Source: Thermohalobacter berrensis (lineage in GTDB: Bacteria; Bacillota; Clostridia; Tissierellales; Thermohalobacteraceae). From it: DNA of 64,000 bases. Location of the stretch: assembly GCF_003609645.1 (NCBI RefSeq), contig NZ_MCIB01000001.1, forward strand, positions 310,001 through 374,000, read 5' to 3'. The notes below the pieces were generated by a model that was given only the letters and a program-made list of their open reading frames with translations, ran no database searches and was not told the DNA's origin. The translations under genes were made by a program, and so were the position numbers. Positions 7,171 through 15,897 of this stretch are shown here, one piece after another (the stretch's first letter is position 1; every line of letters starts with the position of its first letter).

Positions 7171-8289
7171 TTACATACCAATTAAGAGTTTCAACTTGAT
7201 TTGGAAAAGTTGAATTAGTTCTCTCATTGGAGGTGCCATTAAACTAATAATAATGATTGGAATTAATGCGGCTAAACCTAAACCAAAAATATACTTTAAT
7301 TTTAATTTGCTTTTATATAATTGATTTACTCCTTTTGCATCAACTAATTTAGAACCAACCTTTAATCTTACTAAAAAGGTACTAGCCATCCCTTTTCTTC
7401 CCTTTTCTAAAAAATCAATCATATTGCTATGCGTTCCTACTGCTACTATTAAGCTAGCATCATAATTATAGGCCAATAATAATGAAATATCTTCACTTGT
7501 TCCAGGTGCTGGAAAAGTCACTGCATTTAAACCTAACTTTTTTATTCTATTTAAACCAGGGGCTCTCCCATCAGGATAAGCATGAACAATAATTTCTTTT
7601 GTTAATAGTAAACATTTATCACTAACACTGTCTAAATCACCAACCACTATATCAGGAATGTATCCCTGTTCTAAGAGAGCATCCCCTCCACCATCTACAC
7701 CTATTAAAACTGGATTTACTTCATCAATATATGATTTAATAGCTTCTAGGTCTCTTTTATAATCTTTCCCTCTAACAACAATTAGAACATGTTTTTTTGC
7801 TAGTTTTGTTTTAATTCTAGGAATCTTCACTTTTCCTAAAACTAACCCTTTTTCTTTTTTTGCATATTCCAAAGTATTTTCAATAAATTTATCAAGTTCA
7901 TTTTCTAAATTTTTATTCCCAAGTTCCAATAATTCTTTTACTTTTTTATCATTAATTATTTCACATTTTCCTAAAAATAATCTTTCTTGATAAATTTTAT
8001 TATGTTTAATTGTAATAGGTTTATTTTCTTTTACTTTTTCAAAAAAGTCTTTTGGGGCTTCAAGAAGGGGTATACCAGATTTTAGCAATAATGAGGGGCC
8101 ACGATTAGGGTATTTACCACTTATGCTCTTTTCAGTATTAATGACACATTGTACTTTTGATTCAATTAAAGAGTGTGCAGCTATTTCATCTATATCCTTA
8201 TGTTTTATAATGGCAATATCTTTAGGATTCAATCTATTTACTAAATTTTTTGTTTTTTTATCTTTTTTGGCAACCCCTACTATTTCCAT
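7171..8289 (-). CDS. steA: Putative cytokinetic ring protein SteA
   Basis: A 372-residue protein with a thiamine-pyrophosphokinase-like domain (HVLIVVRGKDYKRDLE, LIGVDGGGDALLE, PDIVVGDLDSVSD; about residues 170-230), then TFPAPGTSEDISLLLA, and a C-terminal membrane helix (about 335-360, YIFGLGLAALIPIIIIS). The architecture matches SteA, which in Corynebacterium acts with SteB at division sites. It heads a five-gene unit (steA, steB-like, glycosyltransferase, MraY-like, DUF3866). The ATG has GGAGG seven bases upstream, and the spo0A terminator isolates it from spo0A. Its enzymatic reaction is unknown. Confidence 0.82.
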   Translation of the reverse strand: MEIVGVAKKDKKTKNLVNRLNPKDIAIIKHKDIDEIAAHSLIESKVQCVINTEKSISGKYPNRGPSLLLKSGIPLLEAPKDFFEKVKENKPITIKHNKIYQERLFLGKCEIINDKKVKELLELGNKNLENELDKFIENTLEYAKKEKGLVLGKVKIPRIKTKLAKKHVLIVVRGKDYKRDLEAIKSYIDEVNPVLIGVDGGGDALLEQGYIPDIVVGDLDSVSDKCLLLTKEIIVHAYPDGRAPGLNRIKKLGLNAVTFPAPGTSEDISLLLAYNYDASLIVAVGTHSNMIDFLEKGRKGMASTFLVRLKVGSKLVDAKGVNQLYKSKLKLKYIFGLGLAALIPIIIISLMAPPMRELIQLFQIKLKLLIGM

Positions 8290-8404
8290 AAAAAAACCTC
8301 CAACTTTTTTCTAGTTTTATTATTTCTATTATTAAGAAAAAATATTTGTTTTATTATCTATCAATTATGATAACATCTATTATGATATATTATAAAAAAA
8401 TAAA

Positions 8405-8436
8405 ACACCTCAATATCTTAAATTGATATGAGGTGT
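8405..8436 (-). terminator. Terminator of spo0A
   Basis: A 12-base stem with ACACCT and AGGTGT ends (8405-8436) and a short AT loop lies 13 bases after the spo0A stop. On the minus strand it is followed by a T-rich run. Confidence 0.85.
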
Positions 8437-8448
8437 AATAAAAATTCT

Positions 8449-9255
8449 TTAACCAACCTGTTGCTCTAATCTTAATTTATCTGCAACCATAGCTATAAAT
8501 TCGCTATTAGTAGGTTTACCTTTGTCTGTATGTACAGTATAACCAAATAAATTATTTATTGTTTCTATTTTTCCTCTACTCCAAGCAACTTCAATTGCGT
8601 GTCTTATAGCCCTTTCTACTCTACTTGGAGTTGTATTAAATTTTTTAGCTATGTTAGGATGTAATTCTTTTGTTACTGCACTTAATAGTCCAACATCATC
8701 TACAACCATGGCTATTGCTTCTTTTAAATATAAATACCCTTTTATATGTGCAGGTACACCTATTTCATGTATTATGTTAGTAATTTTTGCTTCTAAAGTT
8801 TTAGCAGAGTTTAAAGAGTTTATAATATGGTTACTTGTCTCAATTCTCTTTTTAGATTTAGTTATTGCAGGTACTGTACCCATTAACTGTCTTATTCTTT
8901 TCATAAAAACTTCAAAGTTAAATGGCTTAACTACGTAGTAATCTGCTCCTAAAGATATAGCCCTTTGAGTTATCTTATCTTGACCTACAGCTGATAAAAC
9001 AATAGTTTTAGGTATTTTATCAATATTAAGAGTATTTAATTTCTCTAATACTCCTAAACCATCTAAATGTGGCATTATAATGTCAAGTACTAATACATCT
9101 GGCTTTTTTTCTGTAATTAAATCTAAAGCCTCAATACCATCTTTTGCAATTCCAACAACCTCAACATCTTCTTGACTTAATAAATATTCTTTTAAAATTT
9201 CACAAAAATCTTTATTATCGTCAGCTATAACTACTCTGATTTTTTGATTACCCAC
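8449..9255 (-). CDS. spo0A: Stage 0 sporulation protein A (master response regulator)
   Basis: Transcription factor that commits the cell to sporulation. The receiver domain (residues 5-125) has the acidic pair in VVIADDNKD, phospho-acceptor Asp in [11 protein letters not shown], Ser in TIVLSAVGQ and Lys in VVKPFN. The C-terminal DNA-binding domain carries the invariant [16 protein letters not shown]. The start is GTG with AGGGGGG seven bases upstream. Its neighbour spoIVB, and recN beyond it, give the order recN-spoIVB-spo0A seen across Firmicutes. A near-perfect sigma-H promoter with an embedded Spo0A box suggests autoregulation. Confidence 0.97.
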   Translation of the reverse strand: MGNQKIRVVIADDNKDFCEILKEYLLSQEDVEVVGIAKDGIEALDLITEKKPDVLVLDIIMPHLDGLGVLEKLNTLNIDKIPKTIVLSAVGQDKITQRAISLGADYYVVKPFNFEVFMKRIRQLMGTVPAITKSKKRIETSNHIINSLNSAKTLEAKITNIIHEIGVPAHIKGYLYLKEAIAMVVDDVGLLSAVTKELHPNIAKKFNTTPSRVERAIRHAIEVAWSRGKIETINNLFGYTVHTDKGKPTNSEFIAMVADKLRLEQQVG

Positions 9256-9315
9256 TAAATTACCCCCCTAAACTAATTCTATTTACAATATTAAAATATA
9301 TAATTCAAATAAACT

Positions 9316-9342
9316 ATTCGACAAAGAAATTTTAATTCCTTC
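9316..9342 (-). promoter_or_regulatory. Sigma-H promoter with Spo0A box for spo0A
   Basis: On the minus strand GAAGGAATT (9334-9342), a 13-base spacer and CGAAT (9316-9320) fit the sigma-H consensus RWAGGAWWT/HGAAT at every position. A TTTGTCGAA Spo0A box (9317-9325) overlaps the -10. The start codon is about 60 bases downstream. The same logic controls the Ps promoter of spo0A in Bacillus. Confidence 0.75.
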
Positions 9343-9393
9343 TTATTTTTCTAAATTAAGTATTTTTTATTAAAATTTCTATTCAAAATAAAA

Positions 9394-9413
9394 GAAAGGA
9401 CCAAAGTCCTTTC
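9394..9413 (-). terminator. Terminator of spoIVB
   Basis: Perfect 8-base stem GAAAGGAC/GTCCTTTC with loop CAAA, directly after the spoIVB stop, followed on the minus strand by a T-rich stretch. It separates spoIVB from spo0A. Confidence 0.85.
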
Positions 9414-9430
9414 ATAAAAGATAAATTTTT

Positions 9431-10753
9431 TTAATTTGCTTTAGCAAATTCATCTTTACTTTTTAAATTAATTCCTGCTTCTTTTAACATCCACTCTATA
9501 TATAGGCCATATCCTTTCGTGGGATCATTCACAAAAACATGTGTTACAGCTCCTATTAACTTGCCGTTTTGAATAATAGGACTTCCACTCATTCCCTGAA
9601 CAATTCCACCAGTTTTTTCTAATAGTTTTTTATCGACAACCTTAATCACCATACTTTTTTGTTGTTGTACAAGTTGAGGTTGCACTTTTACAATTTCCAC
9701 TTGAAATTTTTCAATTGTATTTTTATCAATAGTAGTAAGAATATAAGCCTTTCCTTGATGAACTTCACTTCTTAAACCAACAGGTATAGGTTTACCTATT
9801 CTTTTATTTTTAATATCTTTATAACATATGCCATATATGCCATATCTAGTATTTTTTTCGATTTTTCCTAACTTATTTTTGGATTCAAAAAAAATACCTC
9901 TAAGCTCACCAGGATTTCCTTTTTGTCCCTGTTGTATCGAAGAAACTGTAGCCTTTAAGATTTCGCCATTTTTAGTGGGCATAAGATATCCAGTGTCCAT
10001 ATCAGTTATTCCATGTCCTAATGCTCCAAATTTATTAGTTTTTTTATCGTAAAAAGTCAAAGTACCAATTCCTGCTGTCCTATCTCTTACCCAAACTCCT
10101 AGCTTATATAGATTGTCTTTTTTACTTTTAACAGGCCTAGTTTCTAATATAAACTCTTTTTTATTTCTTTCAATTTTTAGTTTAAGTTTTTTACCTTTAA
10201 ATTTATTTAATAATTCAATAACATGATCTGCACTTCTTACTTTAATACCATTTATTTCTAATATTATATCTCCAACTCTAATTCCAGCATTTTTAGCAGG
10301 ATTATATTTTTGACCATCTAATCCTGTTATATCTGAAAGAGCAACAACTAATACGCCTTTTGTATTTAATTTAACACCTATCGAATGGCCTCCTGGAACT
10401 AAATATCTTTTATCAATTACATTTACTTTTATATCCCTTATTGGTATAAAATTTAATAATTTTAACTCAAGTGTCGCTGTTCCTTTACTTAATGTTTTAA
10501 ATTCATAGTAATTATTAACATTTAATCCTAACTCATGGCTATCCACTACTAATATATTATTTTTATTTTGTAAAACATCAATACTAAATGGGAAAATAAC
10601 ATTAATTTTTCTTGTTTCACCTTTAAAAATATCTATTTGAGAGGGAAAATGGATTAATGTATAAGTTTGGATTCCTAGGGCTAAAGAAATGGCCAAGATA
10701 GCTAATAAAATAGTTAGCTTCTTGCCTTTTGAAGATTTGGCCAAAAAAATCAC
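9431..10753 (-). CDS. spoIVB: SpoIVB signalling serine peptidase
   Basis: Secreted S55-family protease that the forespore uses to trigger pro-sigma-K processing in the mother cell. It has an N-terminal membrane/signal segment (about residues 15-35), a PDZ domain (about 115-190, with NAGIRVGDIILEINGIKV), and a C-terminal chymotrypsin-like domain with GALGHGITDMDTG (catalytic His) and VQGMSGSPII (catalytic Ser). I choose GTG at 10753, since AGGGG lies eight bases before it and 440 residues fits the family. A TTG at 10786 would add 11 residues without a ribosome site. It lies between recN and spo0A as in other sporeformers. Confidence 0.93.
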   Translation of the reverse strand: MIFLAKSSKGKKLTILLAILAISLALGIQTYTLIHFPSQIDIFKGETRKINVIFPFSIDVLQNKNNILVVDSHELGLNVNNYYEFKTLSKGTATLELKLLNFIPIRDIKVNVIDKRYLVPGGHSIGVKLNTKGVLVVALSDITGLDGQKYNPAKNAGIRVGDIILEINGIKVRSADHVIELLNKFKGKKLKLKIERNKKEFILETRPVKSKKDNLYKLGVWVRDRTAGIGTLTFYDKKTNKFGALGHGITDMDTGYLMPTKNGEILKATVSSIQQGQKGNPGELRGIFFESKNKLGKIEKNTRYGIYGICYKDIKNKRIGKPIPVGLRSEVHQGKAYILTTIDKNTIEKFQVEIVKVQPQLVQQQKSMVIKVVDKKLLEKTGGIVQGMSGSPIIQNGKLIGAVTHVFVNDPTKGYGLYIEWMLKEAGINLKSKDEFAKAN

Positions 10754-10810
10754 ACTCCCATTTCCCCTATAACTATCCCTCAACAATATATAAAATTTTG
10801 TTGTATATTT

Positions 10811-10839
10811 AATTTAGCCTATTTTGGACTGATTTATTC
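10811..10839 (-). promoter_or_regulatory. Candidate sigma-F/sigma-G promoter of spoIVB
   Basis: On the minus strand GAATA (10835-10839), 15 bases and GGCTAAATT (10811-10819) resemble the forespore sigma-F pattern GYATA/GGnnAnAnT and the sigma-G -35. In Bacillus spoIVB is read by sigma-F and sigma-G, so this fits, but such short boxes can occur by chance. Confidence 0.45.
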
Positions 10840-10903
10840 TATATAAATATTTATCAAGATGTCAACAAAATCTAACTTTCCTAATAATAGTATTAATAAA
10901 AAA

Positions 10904-10923
10904 AACGTCCCATAAAGGACGTT
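10904..10923 (-). terminator. Terminator of the recN operon
   Basis: Perfect 7-base stem AACGTCC/GGACGTT with a 6-base loop seven bases after the recN stop. On the minus strand it runs into eight T residues. This ends the long nusB-to-recN transcription unit. Confidence 0.9.
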
Positions 10924-10930
10924 CACATTT

Positions 10931-12619
10931 CTATATATTTTTTAAGTTTTTAATCATTTCCTCAGCATATTTTTTAGTACTAGTAGTTAAATTGTAACCT
11001 CCTAATAATCTAGATATTTCTTTAATTCTTCCATCATAATCTAGCTTTTGTATTTTAGTCATTGTTCTACCATTGCTAACAATTTTATCTATATAAAAAT
11101 GGCTTTCTGATATAGAAGCAATCTGTGGAAGATGTGTAATACATATTATCTGACGAGTTTTTGAAAGTTTTGATATTTTTCTACCTACAATTTGTGCTGT
11201 TTTTCCACTTATACCAGTATCAATTTCATCAAAAATTAAACAAGGAATTTCATCTACTTCTGCTAATATTGATTTAAAAGCTAACATTATTCTTGACATT
11301 TCTCCACCTGAAGCTATTTTAGATAAAGGTTTTAAAGGTTCACCAGGGTTGGGAGATATATAAAATTCAATTTTATCAAGGCCATTTTCTGTAAAATAAT
11401 CATATTTATCGTATTTTACTTTAAACTTTATATCTTTCATGTTTAGCTTTTTAAGCTCTTCAGTTATATTCTTTTCAATATTGTTTCCAATTATTCTTCT
11501 TTCTTTTGTTAGTTCATTACATAATTTAGAAAGCTTGTCCTCATTTTTCTTAATTTCTTTATTAATTTTTTGTATTTCCTCTTTACTATTTTCAAGTATC
11601 TGCAACTCTTTATAAATTTTATCCCTATATTTTAAAATATCTTTTATAGAATTTCCATATTTTCTTTTTAACTTGTTTATTAAGTCTATTCTCTCATTAA
11701 CCAATTCTAGTCTTTCAGGATCATACTCAATTGTATCAATATATAAACGTAATTCTCTAGACAAATCCTGTAATTGAAAGATTATGGACTCTACTATATT
11801 ACTGTAATTTTCTAATTTTGAATCATGTTCTGATATTTTTTGTAGATTAGTCAATATATTATTTAATTCATCAATAAGTGATTTCTCATAGAAATCAGTA
11901 GAGTTCAATTTTTCTGTAATATCACCTATTGTTTTCATTATTTCTTCAGCATTTGATAAAATGTTATATTCATTCATCAGTTCATCTTCTTCGTTTTCCT
12001 CAAGTTGTGCATTATCTATTTCTTCAATCTGAAATTTTAATAAGTCAATTTGTCTTTCACGTTCCATTTCGTTTTCAGTAAGTGAATTTAATTTATTTCT
12101 ATATTTTTTAAGTTCATTGTAATAGTATTTTATATTTTTTTTAAGTTTAAAAACTTTATTTCCACCTAAAAGATCTATAAAGTTAATATGGTTTTCCCAA
12201 GTTAATAGAGATTGATGTTCATGCTGCCCATGTATATCCACAAGATATTTAGTTAGATTATTAAGCATAGTTAGGGTTACTGTCCTTCCATTTATTCTTG
12301 ATGTACTTCTTCCAGTACTAAAAATTTCCCTTGTTAATAATAGTGTATTATCTGGCTCACTTTTAATCCCATATTCTTCTAAAATTTTATTTATTTTATT
12401 TGGATTTTCTATTTGGAAAATTGCTTCAATAATAGCCTTTTCCTTGCCCCTCCTAACGTATTCCTTAGCTGCTCTACCTCCTAGAACCATTTCTATTGCA
12501 TTAATTAGAATTGATTTACCAGCTCCAGTTTCGCCAGTTAACACATTAAATCCTTTCGAAAAAGATATATGGACATTATCTATAATTGCAAAATTTTTAA
12601 TACTAAGCTCAGTGAGCAC
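10931..12619 (-). CDS. recN: DNA repair protein RecN
   Basis: SMC-like ATPase that acts early in double-strand break repair. The 562-residue protein has ELSIKNFAIIDNV with Walker A GETGAGKS at the N terminus, a long central coiled coil (about 155-380), and at the C terminus the ABC signature IASGGEMSRIM with Walker B CLIFDEIDTGIS. GTG at 12619 is the best start, because GGAGG sits eight bases upstream and the first residues then match known RecN N termini. The ATG at 12634 overlaps the ribosome site. It directly follows argR, as in Bacillus, where argR (ahrC) and recN are neighbours. Confidence 0.95.
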   Translation of the reverse strand: MLTELSIKNFAIIDNVHISFSKGFNVLTGETGAGKSILINAIEMVLGGRAAKEYVRRGKEKAIIEAIFQIENPNKINKILEEYGIKSEPDNTLLLTREIFSTGRSTSRINGRTVTLTMLNNLTKYLVDIHGQHEHQSLLTWENHINFIDLLGGNKVFKLKKNIKYYYNELKKYRNKLNSLTENEMERERQIDLLKFQIEEIDNAQLEENEEDELMNEYNILSNAEEIMKTIGDITEKLNSTDFYEKSLIDELNNILTNLQKISEHDSKLENYSNIVESIIFQLQDLSRELRLYIDTIEYDPERLELVNERIDLINKLKRKYGNSIKDILKYRDKIYKELQILENSKEEIQKINKEIKKNEDKLSKLCNELTKERRIIGNNIEKNITEELKKLNMKDIKFKVKYDKYDYFTENGLDKIEFYISPNPGEPLKPLSKIASGGEMSRIMLAFKSILAEVDEIPCLIFDEIDTGISGKTAQIVGRKISKLSKTRQIICITHLPQIASISESHFYIDKIVSNGRTMTKIQKLDYDGRIKEISRLLGGYNLTTSTKKYAEEMIKNLKNI

Positions 12620-12634
12620 GAACATTACCTCCAT

Positions 12635-13087
12635 TTAATTTAATAATTTATAGAATATTTCTAAAACTTCTTTAATTTTTTCTTGATTATAAATCGCTAC
12701 AAAAATTGTATCATCTCCTGCTATAGTTCCAACTATTTCTTTTAGATCCATTGTATCTATAGCTGAACCTACAATTTGGGCAGCACCAGGTAATGTTTTT
12801 ATTACTAATAAATTCCCTGCTACATCAATAGATGTAACAGAATTTTTAAATATTTTAATTAATCTTTCACTTATTCCCTCTTGATTTTGTCCAATTGCGG
12901 CATATTTATATTTACCATTTTTAGTTAAAACCTTTACAATTCTTAATTCTTTTATATCCCTTGAAATTGTCGCTTGAGTTACATCTATTCCAGCTTGCTT
13001 TAATTTTTCAGCTAATTCTTCTTGAGTCTCGATATCATAATTTTCAATTAATTCTAAAATTTTAGCTTGTCTGGCATATTTCCTCAA
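12635..13087 (-). CDS. argR: Arginine repressor ArgR/AhrC
   Basis: Hexameric arginine-responsive regulator. The N-terminal winged helix (about residues 1-70) includes QAKILELIENYDIETQEELA and the recognition segment VTQATISRDIKELR. The C-terminal domain has LPGAAQIVGSAIDTMD and the arginine-contacting GTIAGDDTIFV. TTG at 13087 is preferred, since AAAGGAG lies eight bases upstream and 150 residues is the standard length. A TTG at 13123 would add 12 residues. The intergenic DNA before it contains a TATAAT-like box (13129-13134), an AT-rich GTATAAATATA and a palindrome TTTTCATATGAAAA (13173-13186). These could be an autoregulatory site but are not decisive. Confidence 0.93.
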   Translation of the reverse strand: MRKYARQAKILELIENYDIETQEELAEKLKQAGIDVTQATISRDIKELRIVKVLTKNGKYKYAAIGQNQEGISERLIKIFKNSVTSIDVAGNLLVIKTLPGAAQIVGSAIDTMDLKEIVGTIAGDDTIFVAIYNQEKIKEVLEIFYKLLN

Positions 13088-13212
13088 AATTTTCACTCCT
13101 TTAAAGGCAACTTTAGTTTCCAATATTTATTATATCAAATGTATAAATATAAAAAAATGTATTTTTTCACTTTTTTCATATGAAAATATTTAACTTTTTT
13201 TAACATTTTATC

Positions 13213-14013
13213 TTAGAGATTTTTATGGGAACTGTCTACAACTGTATCAATTAAACTTTCTGCCATAATATTTAAAGACTTACCATTAATAATATGAGCT
13301 AAATATTCTATATTACCTTCAGCGCCTTTTATTGGAGAATAGGTTAAGTTATTAAATATAAGGTCATTCGCCTTACAAAATTCAAATATATCATGTATAA
13401 CCTCTTTATGTACATTTTTATCTCTAACTACGCCTTTTTTACCTACCTTTTCCCTACCTGCTTCAAATTGAGGTTTTATTAAAGCAACTATTTGTCCATT
13501 TTCTTTAAGTAAATCTTTTACAACAGGCAAAACCAACTTTAAAGAAATAAAAGATACATCTATTGTTGCAAAATCTGCTAATTCACCAATATCATCTTTT
13601 TTAACATACCTTACATTTGTTCTTTCCATTGGTATTACTCTATTATCTTCTCTTAACTTCCATGCAAGTTGTCCATATCCTACATCTATTGCATATACTT
13701 TTTTAGCACCATTTTTTAACATACAATCAGTAAAGCCACCAGTTGAAGCTCCTATATCTAGAGCTATCTTATCTTTAACAGATATTTCAAAACTATTAAG
13801 GGCTTTTTCTAACTTTAATCCTCCTCTACTTACATAAGGTATTGGATTACCTTTTACAGTTATATTACTTTCTACTGTAACTTTAGTTCCAGGTTTATCT
13901 ATTCTATCCTGATCTATAAAAACTAAGCCAGCCATAACTATTTTTTTAGCCTTTTCTCTGCTTTCCGCAAAACCTTTTTTTACTAATAATACATCTATTC
14001 GTTCTTTTTTCAT
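13213..14013 (-). CDS. tlyA: TlyA family rRNA 2'-O-methyltransferase
   Basis: A 266-residue protein with an N-terminal S4 RNA-binding domain (about residues 1-60, ERIDVLLVKKGFAESREKA) and an FtsJ/RrmJ-like SAM methyltransferase domain (KIALDIGASTGGFTDCML). In mycobacteria TlyA methylates 16S and 23S rRNA. The old name hemolysin A reflects a secondary property. The gene lies between dxs and argR, the order conserved in the ispA-dxs-tlyA-argR-recN operon of Firmicutes. Only eight bases separate it from dxs, so they are probably cotranscribed. Confidence 0.92.
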   Translation of the reverse strand: MKKERIDVLLVKKGFAESREKAKKIVMAGLVFIDQDRIDKPGTKVTVESNITVKGNPIPYVSRGGLKLEKALNSFEISVKDKIALDIGASTGGFTDCMLKNGAKKVYAIDVGYGQLAWKLREDNRVIPMERTNVRYVKKDDIGELADFATIDVSFISLKLVLPVVKDLLKENGQIVALIKPQFEAGREKVGKKGVVRDKNVHKEVIHDIFEFCKANDLIFNNLTYSPIKGAEGNIEYLAHIINGKSLNIMAESLIDTVVDSSHKNL

Positions 14014-14021
14014 GATAACTT

Positions 14022-15896
14022 CTACCCTTTCATTTTATTTTTTATTAAAGTTATTATACTATCTACATCTAATTCATACAGTTTATATAATTCATCAACG
14101 TTACCATGTTCAATAAATCTATCTGGTAGTCCTAAGTTAACAACTTCTCCTTTATAATTATTCTTAATTAGTAAGTCATTTATTTTACTACCAAAGCCTC
14201 CAACTTTCACATTATCTTCAATAGTAATTATTGTCTTATGATGGTTTGAAATCTCTATTATCATGTTTTCATCTAAAGGTTTAACAAACTTTCCATTAAC
14301 AAGAGTTATATTAATTCCTTCATTTTTCAATTTCTTTACAACTTCATATCCATTTTTAACCATTTTCCCTATAGCAATTATTGCTATATCTTTTCCTTTT
14401 TCTAATATTTCACCTTTACCTAATTCTATATTGTAACTATCAGGATAATCTTTTGATAAGTCCCAAGCATAACCCCTTGGATATCTTATTGCTAATGGTT
14501 TATCAAAGTCTACTGCAAACTTCAACATTTCAACAAGTTCTTTCCCGTCTTTAGGTGCCATTATTGTAAGATTAGGAATATGAGATAAATACGAAAAATC
14601 AAATACACCATGGTGTGTTTCACCATCTTTACCCACCAAACCTGCTCTATCTATGGAAAATACAACTGGTAAGTTTTGAAGACATACATCGTGTAAAACT
14701 TGGTCATATCCTCTTTGAAGGAAAGTAGAGTAAACAGCAAAAAATGGTTTATACCCATTTGAAGCAAGGCCAGCAGCTAAAGTAACACCATGTTGTTCAG
14801 CAATCCCAACATCAAAAAATCTTTTTGGATAATTTTCCTTAAAAATATCCAATCCCGTACCACTTGGCATTGCAGCAGTTATAGCTACAATTTTTTCATT
14901 GTTTTTTGCTAATTCATTCAATGCATTTCCAAATATTTGAGAAAATTTTATTTTTTTATCGTTCTTATTTGGTTTTCCAGTTTTGATATTAAAAGGTGAT
15001 ACACTATGATACTTATCAGGATTTTCTTCTGCAGGTTTATACCCTTTACCCTTTTTAGTAACTGTGTGTATGAGTACTGGTCCTTTTATTTTTTTAGCCC
15101 TATTTAATACATCAACTAACTCATATAAATTATGACCATTTACAGGACCAAGGTATTTAAAGCCTAATTCTTCAAAAATTATTCCTGGAACTAGAAAATA
15201 TTTAAGACTATCTTTTGCTCGCTCAGCAGTCTTATATACCCTTTTCCCTATTGCGGGAATACTACTTATAATACTTTCAAAATCCTCTTTCATTCTAGAG
15301 TATGTTGGTGCTGTCCTAATTCTATTTAGATGTTTTGATAATCCTCCAACATTTTCAGATATAGACATTTCATTGTCATTTAGTATTATAATTAAATCAC
15401 TTCCTACATCACCAGCATGGTTTAATGCTTCAAATGCCATGCCTCCTGTCATTGCTCCATCGCCAATTACACATATTACTTTATAATCTTCACCTTCAAG
15501 GTCTCTAGCAAGAGCATAACCTAATCCTGCTGATATAGACGTTGAACTATGTCCTGTTTCAAATATATCATGTTCACTTTCATTTCTCTTTGGAAAGCCA
15601 CTTATCCCTTTAAATTGTCTAAGGGTGTGAAATTCATCTTTTCTACCAGTTGCTATTTTATGTACATAAGCCTGATGTCCAACATCCCAAATTATTTTGT
15701 CCTTTGGACTATTAAACACTTTATGAAGTGCTAAAGTCAATTCTACAATTCCTAAGTTTGACGCTAAATGTCCACCAGTTTTTGAAACCGTTTCTAAAAT
15801 AAAGTCTCTAATTTCATTTGACAAACTCTTAAGCTGCCTAATATTTAATTTTTTTATATCCTTTACATTTTTTATACTTGGTAATAGTTTTTCCAT
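14022..15896 (-). CDS. dxs: 1-deoxy-D-xylulose-5-phosphate synthase
   Basis: Thiamine-diphosphate enzyme that condenses pyruvate with glyceraldehyde 3-phosphate, the first step of the MEP isoprenoid pathway. The 624 residues include SKTGGHLASNLGIVELTLAL, the TPP-binding IGDGAMTGGMAFEALNHAG, the transketolase pyrimidine domain with FFDVGIAEQHGVTLAAGLAS, and YDQVLHDVCLQNLPV. Two ATG codons (15905 and 15896) overlap the oapA stop. I take 15896, since a weak GAGAG lies nine bases upstream. With ispA upstream it places isoprenoid synthesis genes on both sides of the OLE RNA. Confidence 0.96.
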   Translation of the reverse strand: MEKLLPSIKNVKDIKKLNIRQLKSLSNEIRDFILETVSKTGGHLASNLGIVELTLALHKVFNSPKDKIIWDVGHQAYVHKIATGRKDEFHTLRQFKGISGFPKRNESEHDIFETGHSSTSISAGLGYALARDLEGEDYKVICVIGDGAMTGGMAFEALNHAGDVGSDLIIILNDNEMSISENVGGLSKHLNRIRTAPTYSRMKEDFESIISSIPAIGKRVYKTAERAKDSLKYFLVPGIIFEELGFKYLGPVNGHNLYELVDVLNRAKKIKGPVLIHTVTKKGKGYKPAEENPDKYHSVSPFNIKTGKPNKNDKKIKFSQIFGNALNELAKNNEKIVAITAAMPSGTGLDIFKENYPKRFFDVGIAEQHGVTLAAGLASNGYKPFFAVYSTFLQRGYDQVLHDVCLQNLPVVFSIDRAGLVGKDGETHHGVFDFSYLSHIPNLTIMAPKDGKELVEMLKFAVDFDKPLAIRYPRGYAWDLSKDYPDSYNIELGKGEILEKGKDIAIIAIGKMVKNGYEVVKKLKNEGINITLVNGKFVKPLDENMIIEISNHHKTIITIEDNVKVGGFGSKINDLLIKNNYKGEVVNLGLPDRFIEHGNVDELYKLYELDVDSIITLIKNKMKG

Positions 15897-15897
15897 G

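Noticed and set aside
13129-13186. An ArgR operator before argR
   Set aside because: There is an AT-rich GTATAAATATA and a TTTTCATATGAAAA palindrome, but in DNA this AT-rich the match to an ARG box is not convincing and no -35 could be placed.
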